Below, in pieces: positions 10,782 through 22,380 of a stretch of DNA of 64,000 nucleotides. The position numbers were made by a program, and so were the translations under genes. Each line of letters begins with the position of its first letter. Within the stretch, counting starts at the first letter, position 1. The notes below the pieces were generated by a model. That model searched no databases and was not told the origin of the DNA. It worked only from the letters and a program-made list of their open reading frames with translations. The stretch lies in NCBI GenBank assembly GCA_963377175.1, contig CAUJNA010003239.1:1817338-1881337 (forward strand). The letters are read 5' to 3'. The DNA is from Effrenium voratum. Taxonomy: Eukaryota; Sar; Dinophyceae; Suessiales; Symbiodiniaceae.

Positions 10782-12430
10782 GTGCGAGGCATTCTCCTTC
10801 AGCCCCACCAAGGAAAATGTGGTGTCGCATTTTGACAAGCAAATGGCCTGCGCAAAATTCAAATCATGGTGGCCGCTACATGATAAGCATCATGCGCAGC
10901 CCCATGCCATTCAACCGAACTCCGCTATAATGTCCTTTCGCTGGTTTCTGAAAACATCCGCCGGGTTTCCGCAATTTCAAGCAAATCGCCGCAAGGCGTA
11001 CGGGCTCGTCGACTTCCACGGGTAGTTCCTGGCGAGCGTCTGACAAGCAAAATTCCAGGTACAAATCAAAGGCTGACTACTTTTGCAGGGGCGAACACAT
11101 GCCCCATCACCCCCTTGCCATTTCTGACTGTAAGAAGGTTTGGGCAACTCTAGAAACAGAATCCGTCACAGGAGCTCACAAATGAGCATTTCGAACCACC
11201 CTCGCCCAAATTTGGGCCGCGTGTTGCGAGCTGCTGCTTGCCGCTGCGTGACCCTGTGCAAACACACAAACATCTGCGGCGGCAAGCACACTTGTTTCAT
11301 TCTTTCAAGCAGCCTGCTGCTGCATGGCCAAACACAGGCAGTGCCAATCATACAGACCCGTCGCGCGTCGCCTCCGACTTCCCTGATTTTTGAACCAGAT
11401 GTGACTCACACAGACCCCGACCTGATCAGACACATAAGGAGTGAGGCGTTGAGCAAAATGGGACATGGCTGGGAACCCCGACCGTAGTAACAACCCAGAG
11501 CCGGGACCACCAACACAAAACCAAGAACACGAGAGGAGACTGGAGCAGCAAGCGCAGCCAGGGCGCCCCCTTTGCTGCAGGCTGATTGCCAATGGACGTC
11601 ATGCTCTTGCAGACGTTGGCGCTATCGGAAGCAGAGGCACTACAGCTCGCCACCAGAAGGAAATTGATCCCTGCGGGCTTGGTCAAGAAAGCCAGGCAAA
11701 ACAAGGCACGCCGGAAAAGACTTCCAGAGCCCGTGTCAGAGCTTAGGCTCTCGGCCAAGGCTTTGGCCCTGGGTGTCCATACTACAGAAGCGGCCCTGCT
11801 CTAAAGCGAAAGGCAGCTGGAGCACCCCCAACAAAAAGAGCCCGGGCAAGTCGCCACATCCTTGCACAGGCCGCGCCCCTGGTTTACTGCGCGTACCCGC
11901 TGGCGCCCAAAGATGTAGGTAGGTAGACTTTAGACAACCATGAGGCGTTCGGGAATTCATGGCAAACATTGCAACAATTGGGAGCACCAAAGGTACAGAA
12001 ACATCGAATCATGCACCGGTGTCGGACAATAAACAACATGGAGAAGGTCGAACAACATAGAATCGGACATCGGACAACAGCTTTCTTGAGAAGGGTTCCC
12101 TTATGGTTCGCTGGCTGCCAAGCGGGCTTTCAATAGATCGAACTACCCAGTCTGAAGGCAGGCGGCGTATCAGGATAGTGGCCAAGTAAACAAGAACACT
12201 GCGGCAACTCTGCTCGGCCAGCCCAGGGCCCCCCTCACCGGCCCCCCCGAGCAATCTTGACAGCTGGTCCCGACGATTAAAGTGAAAATAGCAACTCCTC
12301 GGTCTCCCGCACTGTCACTGAGCACAACTGGCGGAGTAACACCCGCAGCGGGTGAAAGAAACAACTTAAACTCCAACCACTACCTGCCTCCACACCCACC
12401 TAGCCGTTTTCCTACCGACAATCCGACCAA

Positions 12431-12732
12431 CCTACATACACACACACATACAAACACACATACCAACATGGTGGGTGAGCGGGTGAGGTGAGTGAGTGAG
12501 TGAGTGAGTGAGTGAGTGAGTGAGTGAGTGAGTGAGTGAGTGAGTGAGTGAGTGAGTGAGTGAGTGAGTGAGTGAGTGAGTGAGTGAGTGAGTGAGTGAG
12601 TGAGTGAGTGAGTGAGTGAGTGAGTGAGTGAGTGAGTGAGTGAGTGAGTGAGTGAGTGAGTGAGTGAGTGAGTGAGTGAGTGAGTGAGTGAGTGAGTGAG
12701 TGAGTGAGTGAGTGAGTGAGTGAGTGAGTGAG

Positions 12733-12804
<72 letters not shown>

Positions 12805-13560
12805 TGAGTGAGTGAGGGAGGGAGGGAGTGAGTGAGTGAGTGAGGGAGGGAGGGAGGGGAGTGAGTGAGTGAGTGAGTGTGAGTGAGTGTGAGTGAGTGT
12901 GAGTGTGAGTGAGTGTGAGTGCTTGTGAGTAAGTGAGTGTGAGTGAGTGAGTGTGAGTGAGAGTGAGTGAGTGAGTGAGAGTGAGTGAGTGAGTGAGTGA
13001 GTGAGTGAGTGAGTGAGTGAGTGAGTGAGTGAGGGCGTGAGTGGGTGAGTGAGTGAGTGAGTGAGTGAGTGAGTGTGAGTGAGTGTGAGTGAGTGTGAGT
13101 GAGTGTGAGTGAGCGTGAGTGAGCGTGAGTGAGCGTGAGTGAGTGTGAGTGAGTGTGAGTGAGTGTGAGTGAGTGTGAGTGAGTGTGAGTGAGTGTGAGT
13201 GATTGTGAGTAAGTGAGTGTGAGTGAGTGAGTGTGAGTGAGTGTGAGTGAGAGTGAGTGAGTGAGTGAGTGAGTGAGTGGGTGGGTGAGTGAGTGAGTGG
13301 GTGAGTGAGTGAGTGAGTGGGTGTGGGTGTGGGTGGGTGGGTGGGTGGGTGGGTGGTTGGGTGGGTGGGTGGGTGGGTGGGTGGGTGAGTGAGAGAGTTG
13401 GTGAGTGAGTGAGCGAGCGAGTGAGGGAGTGAGCAAGTGAGTGAGTGAGTCAGTGAGTCAGTGAGTCATCAGCGAGTCAGTGAACGAATGAGTGAATGAG
13501 TGACTGAGTGAGTGATTACGAGAGTGAGCGAGTGAGCGAGTGAACGAGTGAGTGAGTGAA
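12431..13560. repeat. 1.1-kb (GTGA)n / (GTGC)n / (GTGG)n compound microsatellite
   Basis: A short CA tract precedes about 60 nearly perfect GTGA units (12488-12733). Then come about 18 GTGC units (12734-12805), interspersed GGAG and GTGTGA variants, a second GTGA block, a GTGGGTGG block at 13311-13386 and a decaying edge. One strand is almost pyrimidine-free of A-T alternation, giving strong strand asymmetry. The 334-codon Ser/Leu/Thr/His frame on the minus strand is a repeat artefact. Confidence 0.97.
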
Positions 13561-13639
13561 GTGGACGGAAATCAGGCGAAACGCGAAATGGAGAGGAGTA
13601 GAATGGAGCGGAGTGGAGGGGAGTGGAGTGGAGCGAGTG

Positions 13640-14400
13640 GGTGAGACACATAACCGTACGTACATACGCACCTGCATACCTTCGTACATACATACAAACA
13701 TAGATACATACGTACATTTGTACACACCTACATGTTTATGCATGACATGAGGCTACATTACGTTACAGCACGACCCCGCTCGTTGCAATACAATTCATTA
13801 CACACCTACACACACACACCTACACACACACCATTCCGTGCCTGCATGCAAACATGACATTACATAACTTAACATAACGTGAAACAAACATAACATGACA
13901 GGGCAAATCACGCATCGCAACATACATGCAAAGTACGTACATACACACACACATACACACACACATACATACATACATACATACATACATACATACATAC
14001 GTACATACATACATACATACATACATACAAACATTACATTACATTACATTACATTACATTACATACATACATACATACATTACATTACATACATACATAC
14101 ATTACATTACATACGTACGTACGTACGTACATACATACATACATACATACGTACGTACACACATACATACATACATATACACATACACGCATACACGCAT
14201 ACACACTGCGTACATTACTCGCATACATATTTACATACGTACGTACATACATTCATTGCTTACACGCATACCTACATACATACATGCATGCATACATACA
14301 TAGATACATACACACACGCACACAATTACATACGTACAAACAATACACACATGCATATATGCGTACATACATGCGTTAAATAAATTCTTACATACGTAAA
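13640..14400. repeat. (CATA)n / (CATTA)n / (CGTA)n compound microsatellite
   Basis: CATA runs alternate with (CATTA)n at about 14033-14063 and 14079-14111 and with CGTA patches. The motif set is the reverse complement of that at 4.0-5.0 kb. The edge decays into TACATT-rich sequence up to about 14.8 kb. The 162-codon Tyr/Ile/His frame across it is spurious. Confidence 0.95.
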
Positions 14401-15420
14401 TTACATTACATTGTATACGCGGCGCTACAATCCACTACACTACACAACATAAAATTGCATTGCTGCGCAGCACATGCAATACACGACGCGCATACTACAC
14501 ACATTACAGACATAGCACACATTACATGCATTGCATACATTGCATGCCTTACGTACATGACACATACACGTGGCACACAGTACATACATTACAGGCCAAT
14601 GCGTTGCATGACAATGTAACGTAGCGTGCTACACAAAACACGCATTGCAAACACTACATATGTTGGATGCGCTACATACGTTGCTCACGTTGCATTCGTT
14701 GCACACATTACACACATGACACACCTTTGCCTGATACTTTGCGTTACAGTAAAGTACATCACCATATTGCAACACATCACAGCGCGCGACACACAGCACA
14801 CACGCTACACACATTGCACTACACAAGACTACTAGATTACAGCACAACCTATTACAATTACATTGCGACAGTTGCAATTGACAAACTTGCGACTCTTGCA
14901 GGAAATTTGTACACATTCCCAGCGGGTTGCATTGTTGTTGCGAATCACACGTGCTAAGTTCCCAGCCAGTCGAGAAGATGTCAGCCAAGAAGGCGTCGTA
15001 TGATGAAGAGGCATACATCTGCCAGCGCGAGCTAGCAGTGACCCACATCCAGAAAGGAACTGCAGCAACCACAAATAAGGAATCGCCCTGTCATCAAGGC
15101 AGGGCGCCGCAAGCTTCATTCAGAAGAGGCCTCAATGGACCTACGAAACATAGGGTGCAAAAATCCTCTTGACCATTGTCTTGGAACTACAGCAATTTCT
15201 TTTTTGTTCCAAGTTTGTAGAAGCTCTTTGACGTTTTGAACTGCCCCAAGCACACACACAATCTCTACTAACGTAGAACCTCGTCAAGTTCGCGTTCATG
15301 CTTCAGACAGACCGAAGAAAAAGGCTTGTGGAGGAAGTTGCACAAATTGCGGCATTAAGTTTGCCAATGGCATTCTTTGCGGTTCTGATCTTCCCCGTTT
15401 TTTTTTTGGGGGGGGGGAGC
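14401..15420. other. no recognisable gene
   Basis: TACA/TACATT-biased sequence fades into unique DNA. A 64-codon plus frame starting MSAKKASYDEEAYICQREL (14978-15172) looks unlike the surrounding repeats but has no domain I recognise and no evident splice partners. Confidence 0.4.
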
Positions 15421-15478
15421 GGGGGGCGGTGGTTCCGCGGGTTCCGCGGGTTCCGCGGGTTCCGCGGGGCCGCGCAGC
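15400..15478. repeat. oligo-T/oligo-G tract followed by 9-bp GGTTCCGCG repeat
   Basis: T9 and G10 homopolymer runs are followed by four tandem GGTTCCGCG units. The G-rich strand could form a quadruplex. No gene context is visible. Confidence 0.8.
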
Positions 15479-15949
15479 GCTTCGCGGGGTCCGTGGGGTT
15501 GCGCGCGTGCAACCTGCTGCGCGTGCGCTGGTGATAACTTGCTATGCGTGTGCTCTGTTGCAACTTGACCTGCGCGCAGTTTGCTCTGCGCATGCTCTCG
15601 CGTTACTTGCTCCGCACGCGCGCCCAGCGCGTGTGGATTGGCTGGCTGGCGACGTTACTGAAAGAAGCCTTCCGCACGCTTTCGGGAAAAACATCGGGGA
15701 CCAAAACGGTGCTACTAAGTCGGAACCTGGGGTCTGGTGCGGCTGATTTACACGTGTTCTCCTCTAGGTTTGGGTCAACATGGCTAATTTTCGAATGAGT
15801 CGCAGCACAAACTTTAAAAGGGAAACGGCGCCTTAGTTTTTCACACCGGCCAAAGCTAAACTTGCTTAGCCGGAGCTACTCTACAAGTAGACTTCAATCT
15901 TATACCTAAAAACCTATATTCACTTTTTATGTTGTATTTATCTGTCCGT

Positions 15950-16085
15950 GCATCTATCTGCTTCTCGGTCTATCTATCAAACCTGATCCAATTATTTGTC
16001 TATGTTTCTGTCTATCTATTTAAATGTCGTTCTCTCTTTACCTGCCACAAGATCTATCTATCTCTATCTATCTACCCATCCGTGT
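15950..16085. repeat. (TATC)n microsatellite with TTTACCTGCCACAAGATCT
   Basis: Imperfect TATC/TGTC repeats surround the 19-bp string TTTACCTGCCACAAGATCT at about 16038-16056. The same string recurs at about 18138-18156, on the far side of the satellite array. Confidence 0.8.
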
Positions 16086-16204
16086 CTCTAATCTTATGAC
16101 CCTCAGAGATAGGCAATCACTGAAAATCAGCAAAAAGATAAAAATACAGACGCGGAAACAAACAAAAAACAACACAAAAAAACAAAAAAAGAACAAATAA
16201 AAAA

Positions 16205-17908
16205 CAAAAAACTGCAGCCAGAAACCCTTCAGGGGCAGACCAGGTATCCAAAATGTGCAAAAACACGAGGAAAAAAACAAAAAAAGAACAAACAAAAAAC
16301 AAATAAAAAAACAAAATGCAGCCCGGGACACTTCAGGGGCAGACCAAGCATGCAAAATGTGCAAAAACACTAGGAAAAAAACAAAAAAAAAGAACAAATA
16401 AAAAACAAATAAAAAACAAAATGCAGCCCGGGACACTTCAGGGGCAGACCAAGCATGCAAAATGTGTAAAAACACAAGAAAAAACAAAAAAAAGAACAAA
16501 AAAGGAACAAACAAAGAACAAATAAACAACAAAATGCAGCCCGGGACACTTCAGGGGCAGACCAGGCATCCAAAATGTGCAAAAACACGAGGAGAAAAAC
16601 AAAAAAAGAACAAACAAAAAACAAAAAAAGAACAAAAAAAGAACAAAAAAGAACAAATAAACAACAAAATGCAGCCCGGGACACTTCAGGGGCAGACCAG
16701 GCATCCAAAATGTGCAAAAACACTAGGAAAAAAACAAAAAAAGAACAAACAAAAAACAAAAAAAGAACAAAACAAAAACAAAAAAAGAACAAAATGCCGC
16801 CCGGGACACTTCAGGGGCAGACCAGGCATCCAAAATGTGCAAAAACACGAGGAAAAAAACAAAAAAAGAACAAAAAAGAACAAACAAAGAACAAAATGCA
16901 GCCCGGTACACTTCAGGGGCAGACCAAGCATGCAAATGTGTAAAAACGAGGAAAAAAACAAAAAAAGAACAAATAAACAACAAAATGCAGCCCGGGACAC
17001 TCCAGGGGCAGACCAGGCATCCAAAATGTGCAAAAACACAAGGAAAAAACAAAAAGAACAAAAACAGAACAAATAAGAAACAAAATGCAGCCCGGGACAC
17101 TTCAGGGGCAGACCAAGCATGCAAAATGTGTAAAAACACGAGGAAAAACACAACAAAAGAACAACAAAAAACAAATAGACAGCAAAATGCAGCCCGGGAC
17201 ACTTCAGGGGCAGACCAGGCATCCAACATGTGCAAAAACACGAGGAAAAACACAAAAAAAGAACAAAAAAAGAACAAACAAAGAACAAATAAACAACAAA
17301 ATGCAGCCCGGGATACTTCAGGGGCAGACCAGGCATCCAAAATGTGCAAAAACACTAGGAAAAAAACAAAAAAAAGAACAAAAAAAGAACAAATAAAGAA
17401 CAAAATGCAGCCCGGCACACTTCAGGGGCAGACCAAGCATGCAAAATGTGCAAAAACACGAGGAAAAAAACAAAAAAAGAACAAATAAAAAACAAAAAAA
17501 GAACAAACAAAGAACAAAATGCCGCCCGGGACACTTCAGGGGCAGACCAGGCATCCAAAATGTGCAAAAACACGAGGAGAAAAAAAAGAACAAACAAAAA
17601 ACAAAAAAAGAACAAAAAAGAACAAATAAACAACAAAATGCAGCCCGGGACACTTCAGGGGCAGACCAGGCATCCAAAATGTGCAAAAACACGAGGAAAA
17701 AAACAAAAAAAGAACAAACAAAAAACAAAAAAAGAACAAAACAAAAACAAAAAAAGAACAAAATGCCGCCCGGGACACTTCAGGGGCAGACCAGGCATCC
17801 AAAATGTGCAAAAACACGAGGAAAAAAAAAGAACAAACAAAAAACAAAAAAAGAACAAATAAACAACAAAATGCAGCCCGGGACACTTCAGGGGCAGACC
17901 AGGCATCC
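16205..17908 (+). repeat. 16-copy A-rich satellite (core CTTCAGGGGCAGACCA)
   Basis: Sixteen units share a conserved core of about 60 bp: GCAGCCCGGGACACTTCAGG, then GGCAGACCA(G/A)GCAT, then CAAAATGTGCAAAAACACGA. The cores are separated by linkers of AAAAAC/AAAGAAC of varying length, giving units of about 95-136 bp. Two core variants (GGCATCC and AGCATGC) are interspersed, which suggests unequal exchange. Long Lys/Asn/Gln-rich frames on the plus strand and Phe/Cys/Leu-rich frames on the minus strand are artefacts of the repeat. The last copy stops abruptly at GGCATCC near 17908. Confidence 0.95.
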
Positions 17909-17929
17909 CTGTTTCCCTTTTTCTGTGCA

Positions 17930-18100
17930 TGCGTGTTGTTTGTTTTCTGTTTTTTGTCTGTTTGTTTTCTGTTTTTTTGTTCTGTTTTTTTCCCCGGGGT
18001 GTTTTTTTGTTTTGTTTTGTTTTTCAGTGTGTATTTTTGGATTGTATTGTTTTTGTTTTTTGTTTGTTTTTTGTATCTTTTTTGTACTTCCCAGTTATTG
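17930..18100. repeat. T-rich (TTTTTGT)n low-complexity tract
   Basis: T runs broken by single G or C look like the complement of the A-rich linkers of the neighbouring satellite. It may be an inverted, core-less fragment of the same array. Confidence 0.7.
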
Positions 18101-18134
18101 CCTCAGTGAAAGTCTTAACTCTAATCCATCTGCC

Positions 18135-18262
18135 TGTTTACCTGCCACAAGATCTGCACCTGACCTTCAAAAAGCGCCGCGCCTGCCACGCACTCTGCAC
18201 TTGACCTTGCAAAAGCGATGCGCCTGTCACATAATCTACACCTGTCCTTGCGAAAGTAACTG
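18135..18262 (-). repeat. ~40-bp minisatellite, locus 2
   Basis: Three units read on the minus strand as GTGGCAGGCGC, then CTTTTTGAAGGTCAGGTGCAG. They match the units at 5272-5385 on the plus strand. The unit begins with the 19-bp string that also occurs at about 16038. Confidence 0.7.
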
Positions 18263-18734
18263 ACTGCGCGCTCCCTTTCTTGCATCATAGTCCGGAACAG
18301 CCCAACGCACGGGTGGATCCACGTGCGCTAGTCCCTTTCAGCCATGTAGGAAGCCTTGTACAGCACTTGCCATGAGATGCACCGCATGTGGAACGCACAG
18401 CATGACTGATGCTCTGTTGCGCATCCCGCAGCGGCGTTCCTGTAGCTTGCCCGCCAGAAAAGAAAAGCGCCGCCTCCCTCGTTGGTTGCTTCTCCGTTGC
18501 TACCGCGGCAGCGGAAATGAAGAGGCGATCGTGTGGCTTGAACGCTTTGAGATTGCGGCTATGGGTGGACCTCTACCAGGGTGGACATCAACAACCAGCA
18601 GTCTATTAATGCGTTCACTGCGGCAGCCAGAAGAGGCATCAACAGCAGATCGAAAAGCCGCATTAGCGGCTGCAAATTTTAGACACAAAAAACTTGGCGC
18701 CCTTGATGTTCATGGCTAGCACAGGCAGGCCTCA

Positions 18735-19147
18735 CAGAGTTTCAGACAAAGAGAGGGGGAGAGAGAGCGAGAAAGAGAGAGGGAGAGAGAGAGAGAGAGA
18801 GAATGAGAAAGAGAAAGAGAAAGAGAAAGACAAAAAAAGAAAAGAGACAAAGAGAGAGAGAGAGAGATATTTTAAAAAAGAAAGGGAGAGAGATACACAG
18901 AGAGACAGAGAGAGAAGAGAGAAGAGAGAAGACACAAGAGAGAAGAGAGAAATGAGAAGTGAGAAGAGAGAAGAGAGAAGAGAGACGACAGAAGAGAGAA
19001 GAGAGAAGAGAGAAGAAAAAGGAAAGAAGAAAAAAGAAAGAAGAAGGAGAAGAGAGAAGAGAGAAAAGAGAAGACAGAGAGACAGAGAGACAGACAAACA
19101 AAGAGATAGAGAGACAGACAAAAAGAGAGACAGAGAGACAGAGAGAC

Positions 19148-19201
<54 letters not shown>

Positions 19202-19228
19202 AGAGAGAGAGAGAAAGAGAAAGAGAAT
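18735..19228 (+). repeat. GA-rich purine tract
   Basis: About 490 bp of (GA)n, GAGAAGA and GACA variants place almost only purines on the plus strand. Long Arg/Glu and Ser/Leu frames across it are spurious. The purine asymmetry is compatible with triplex-prone DNA. Confidence 0.95.
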
Positions 19229-19750
19229 CACCAGCATTCAAGGCATAGAAACGCAAGCCCACACATACCAGTCAACCTTCTGCGCCTCACGCGCTGATCC
19301 TTTTCTGGTCACGTGGCGGAGGAAGCCAGAAGCGGCATGAAGAAGAGTTTCCAGGCACAGGCTGGTGCAGATCAGCGCCTTTGTTGGGGACGAGCTCTGG
19401 GAGCATGACTCCTACGCCGCATTAGCAGAAGATCCAGCAAGGGAAAGGAGAAATCGCAAAAAGTTGCAAAAATAGGCATGGCTGAACACAAAGCAGACCC
19501 CGGCACAGACACATATTAAATATGGCGGCTGGAAAGGCGGCAAAGCAAAGAAACTCGTGGGCAAGAAAGGAAAAGGCAAAGGAAGCCGACATAGCCACGC
19601 CTACAGCAAACGTCGTCCAGCAAGAGCAGCCAGAGACCGCTCAAGAGTATGACGTCGAGTGGTGGACATGGGCATCTGTAGCAGACCACTGGTACGACTG
19701 CGTGCCAGAACAGAAGAACAAGCATGGCTAGCAACGTCTACGTCTTCCTA
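19229..19750. other. no recognisable gene
   Basis: A 69-codon plus frame (19522-19731), MAAGKAAKQRNSWARKEK at its start, is the only open frame unlike repeat DNA. I recognise no domain in it. Confidence 0.35.
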
Positions 19751-19754
19751 CAAG

Positions 19755-19990
19755 GCAATTCAGTATTTTTGTAATTTTGTGTAGTACTGTTTGTGTAGTA
19801 ATTTGGGGTAGTTGTGTAGTAATTTGTGCACTTTTGCAACACATGTTTGTGCAGTATTTTTTGCCAAGGTTACATTGTTTAGCTGTGTAGTTTTTTGTGT
19901 TGTGATTTTTGTGTAGTAAGTTTTGTGTGGCAATTTAGGTGCGTAGTCCAATTGTGTGTAGTACGTTTGTGTACATGTTAGCCAAAAAAA
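19755..19990. repeat. TGTGTAGTA-motif degenerate repeat, locus 1
   Basis: At least ten occurrences of TTTGTGTAGTA or close variants are spaced irregularly at about 15-30 bp. The reverse complement of the same motif is clustered at 38600-38810. Confidence 0.7.
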
Positions 19991-22380
19991 GCTTCTTTTT
20001 TGATGTTTTCCATGCAATTTGTTGGAACAAAATGAGAATGCCAGGCAAATCGAGCTGTTTCATTGCACGAACGAATGGCCGCGAGGGTTTGGCTATATGG
20101 CAAAAATCTAGGGCGGCTTGCGGCATCACAGATGGCTTTGCAACCACGGGCAGCCCGTCCCAAGATGACATTGGCCGACTACAAAAAGATGCTCTGGGCA
20201 ATTGCAAGCGACTAAGCTTGTCTAACTGCTGGCTGGAAAACATTTTCCTTACCTTGACAAGACGGGCTGCGGCGGCTCCATGTGTGCCACCACGCGGTTC
20301 CAAACTCAACGCATTGCCATGCTTTCTTTCCTGAAGTTTGCAGAGACGCCTACTCAAAACGCAGGACTTCGAGCAGCTCAGCCATGATGATTTGCAAAGA
20401 CTGCTTTTTCGGCCTGTTGGTTCCGACTGTCGGGGCAGACGAAACTGCAAATCACCCTGACCTTCGGATGACTGCAAACGACGGCGGTGCGGGAGGACGT
20501 TTCAGCCACAGATTTCACAAGCAACGCTGCGCAAAGCGGCGTCGTTCAAAAATAGAAACAGGTTGCCGAATTTTGGATTTGTCAAACCATGCGTTTCCCG
20601 TGCGCGCGCACCACGGAGTACACATGAGCAAACCGAAGCCATTTTGTGGCTCACCCAGCATGGAGTCATACCTGTGGATGTCGGCTTTGTGCTGCTTGGC
20701 GCTAGCCAGATCGCCAGGCTGCTCTTGGATGATGATGACGATGATGATGATGATGATCGCCCTCCTGACCATGCAGAGATCGAGGGGTGCGTTTGAACTT
20801 GTGAAACAGTGGCATCACCGTGTTGAAATGAACATGTGCCTTGTACATGTGCGAATCTGGATCCAGGAGGCAACCTTCATGTGATTCAGCTTCCCCGGGT
20901 AATTTGGCTGCCAGAAAGGTCACTTCTTGGGCGCCGCGAATGAGATCGACGCCGCTCGGCCAGACAGTTGCTACTGCGGTACTGCGCAACACTTTTTGTT
21001 TTTGCTTGCGCTACTTGATTGATATTATCCGGTCGCATGCTTGTAGGGGGGTTTTGTGGGGCATGATTTTCTGGGGGCATGCTTGCGGGAGGGGTGGTGC
21101 CGAGCAGGCACCTTGTAAGAGACGAGCAGGCACGACGCCGAGCAGGCACACCCACAGTAAAAAGCATGAGTTTCTGTTTTCGTTTGTGCTGCAAGTGCGT
21201 TTCTTTAACTTCACACACATTGAGAAGACTAGTGTTTGAGTTTTTGACGCGTCTCAGGCTCTCATGGTCAAAGGTATGAACAAAGAGAGTGCTCCACAAG
21301 CAGGCTTCTCTAGCGGCGCTTCGAATTTACACACATGCACCTTGACCACTTCTGGGTGCGGCTGCGCAGTCTCTTTCGGAGAGGGCAAGATCCTTGCGAC
21401 GCCGTCGCAGTTCTACGCGTGCTCCGAGCAGGCTGAAGACTTGCAAAGCCAAATACCCCCAAATTCGGCCTTCAAACTGCTACAAGATCCAGGAAGGGCA
21501 GGCACCAGAATGACAAGGACCACACCCCAACAGCCGCGGCTGCGCAGTGACTACGTTGCCCATGAGACAGTTGATACTGTAACACTGTTGATACTACGCA
21601 CACTTTTTGCGACAATATAATCTTCGGGGCACGTTTCGCTGAATTCAGAGGGGAGAGAGGAAAACCCTTCTTTTTCGCAGATTTTGGCCGCCTGCGGGCG
21701 CAAACGTGCATGCTGTGGCCTTTCGATAGGAGTCAGCAACATGCTTTGGGGAGGCCGAACAATAAGCCCATCTCCACAGGACTGGGCCTGTTCACCCAGA
21801 GCTTGACCACCACCAAGTCTCGGACCGCTGCACGCAGTCTATCTCCTTCCAAAGTTTGGCGGTCGTCGCCGAGGAATCGGTGATGTTGGTGCTCAGGGCG
21901 TAATTCAAGCTATCGAATCTCGACTTACAGACGCGGCGCAAAAAAGGCGTGTGCTCTGCGCAGGTCGTGACTGCATTGCCGCAACTGCGGGGTAGATCTG
22001 CGCTACCTGATCATGTGCTGATACCACATTGCTGCGCAGCATAGCATGACAGATACCATAGCATGACAGATACCATTGTGGTCACACTTTTGATGGCTGC
22101 GCAGCATGGAACCATCGTCCAAGCCCCGAACATGCGACTTGCACCGCCGCGATGATGAACTCCCAGGGTCGCGGTTGGCTGATTGGCTCTTGCAGGAGCT
22201 TGCATGGGGCAATATTTCAGCGATCGCTATTCAGAAGGTTGCCCAACTGGCATTAGAGGATGCCTGGTCAAAACGGCTACAAAGTCGATCCCAAAGCTGC
22301 CACCTGCATGTCTGATGTCTTTGCAAAGAGCGCCGAACCATGACGCGCTGGACCCTCAGCTGGCGAGCGAGCAGGGCTCA
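19991..22380. other. no confident gene; (GAT)n tract and spliced-leader-like string
   Basis: A 180-codon minus frame (19935-20477) and neighbouring minus frames to about 20.9 kb have ordinary composition but no domain I recognise. A GAT trinucleotide run at 20727-20757 encodes poly-Asp or poly-Ile shadows. A string resembling the dinoflagellate spliced leader lies at 20633-20653. Confidence 0.4.

Larger units (their letters stand above)
9520..12430. other. no recognisable gene; one hairpin and one (CA)n tract
   Basis: Nothing coding can be supported. The stretch contains the inverted repeat at 10101-10164, a TA run at 10397-10412 and a (CA)n tract at 10760-10781. Short frames on both strands shadow one another and have no family resemblance. 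Confidence 0.5.

Noticed and set aside
12432..13436. 334-codon minus-strand frame (Ser/Leu/Thr/His)
   Set aside because: Pure translation of (GTGA)n; no non-repeat protein sequence.
16205..17908. CRISPR-like regular repeats
   Set aside because: Linkers are low-complexity A-rich and near-identical, not unique spacers; the context is eukaryotic.
16068..18263. Multiple long frames (up to 274 codons) on both strands
   Set aside because: Artefacts of the 16-copy A-rich satellite.
18735..19262. 184- and 176-codon Arg/Glu and Ser/Leu frames
   Set aside because: Simple GA-tract translation.
22015..22031. Minus-strand TGGTATCAG, like a plant Copia primer-binding site
   Set aside because: Match stops at 9 nt, no LTR-terminal CA precedes it, and no Gag or pol lies nearby on that strand.
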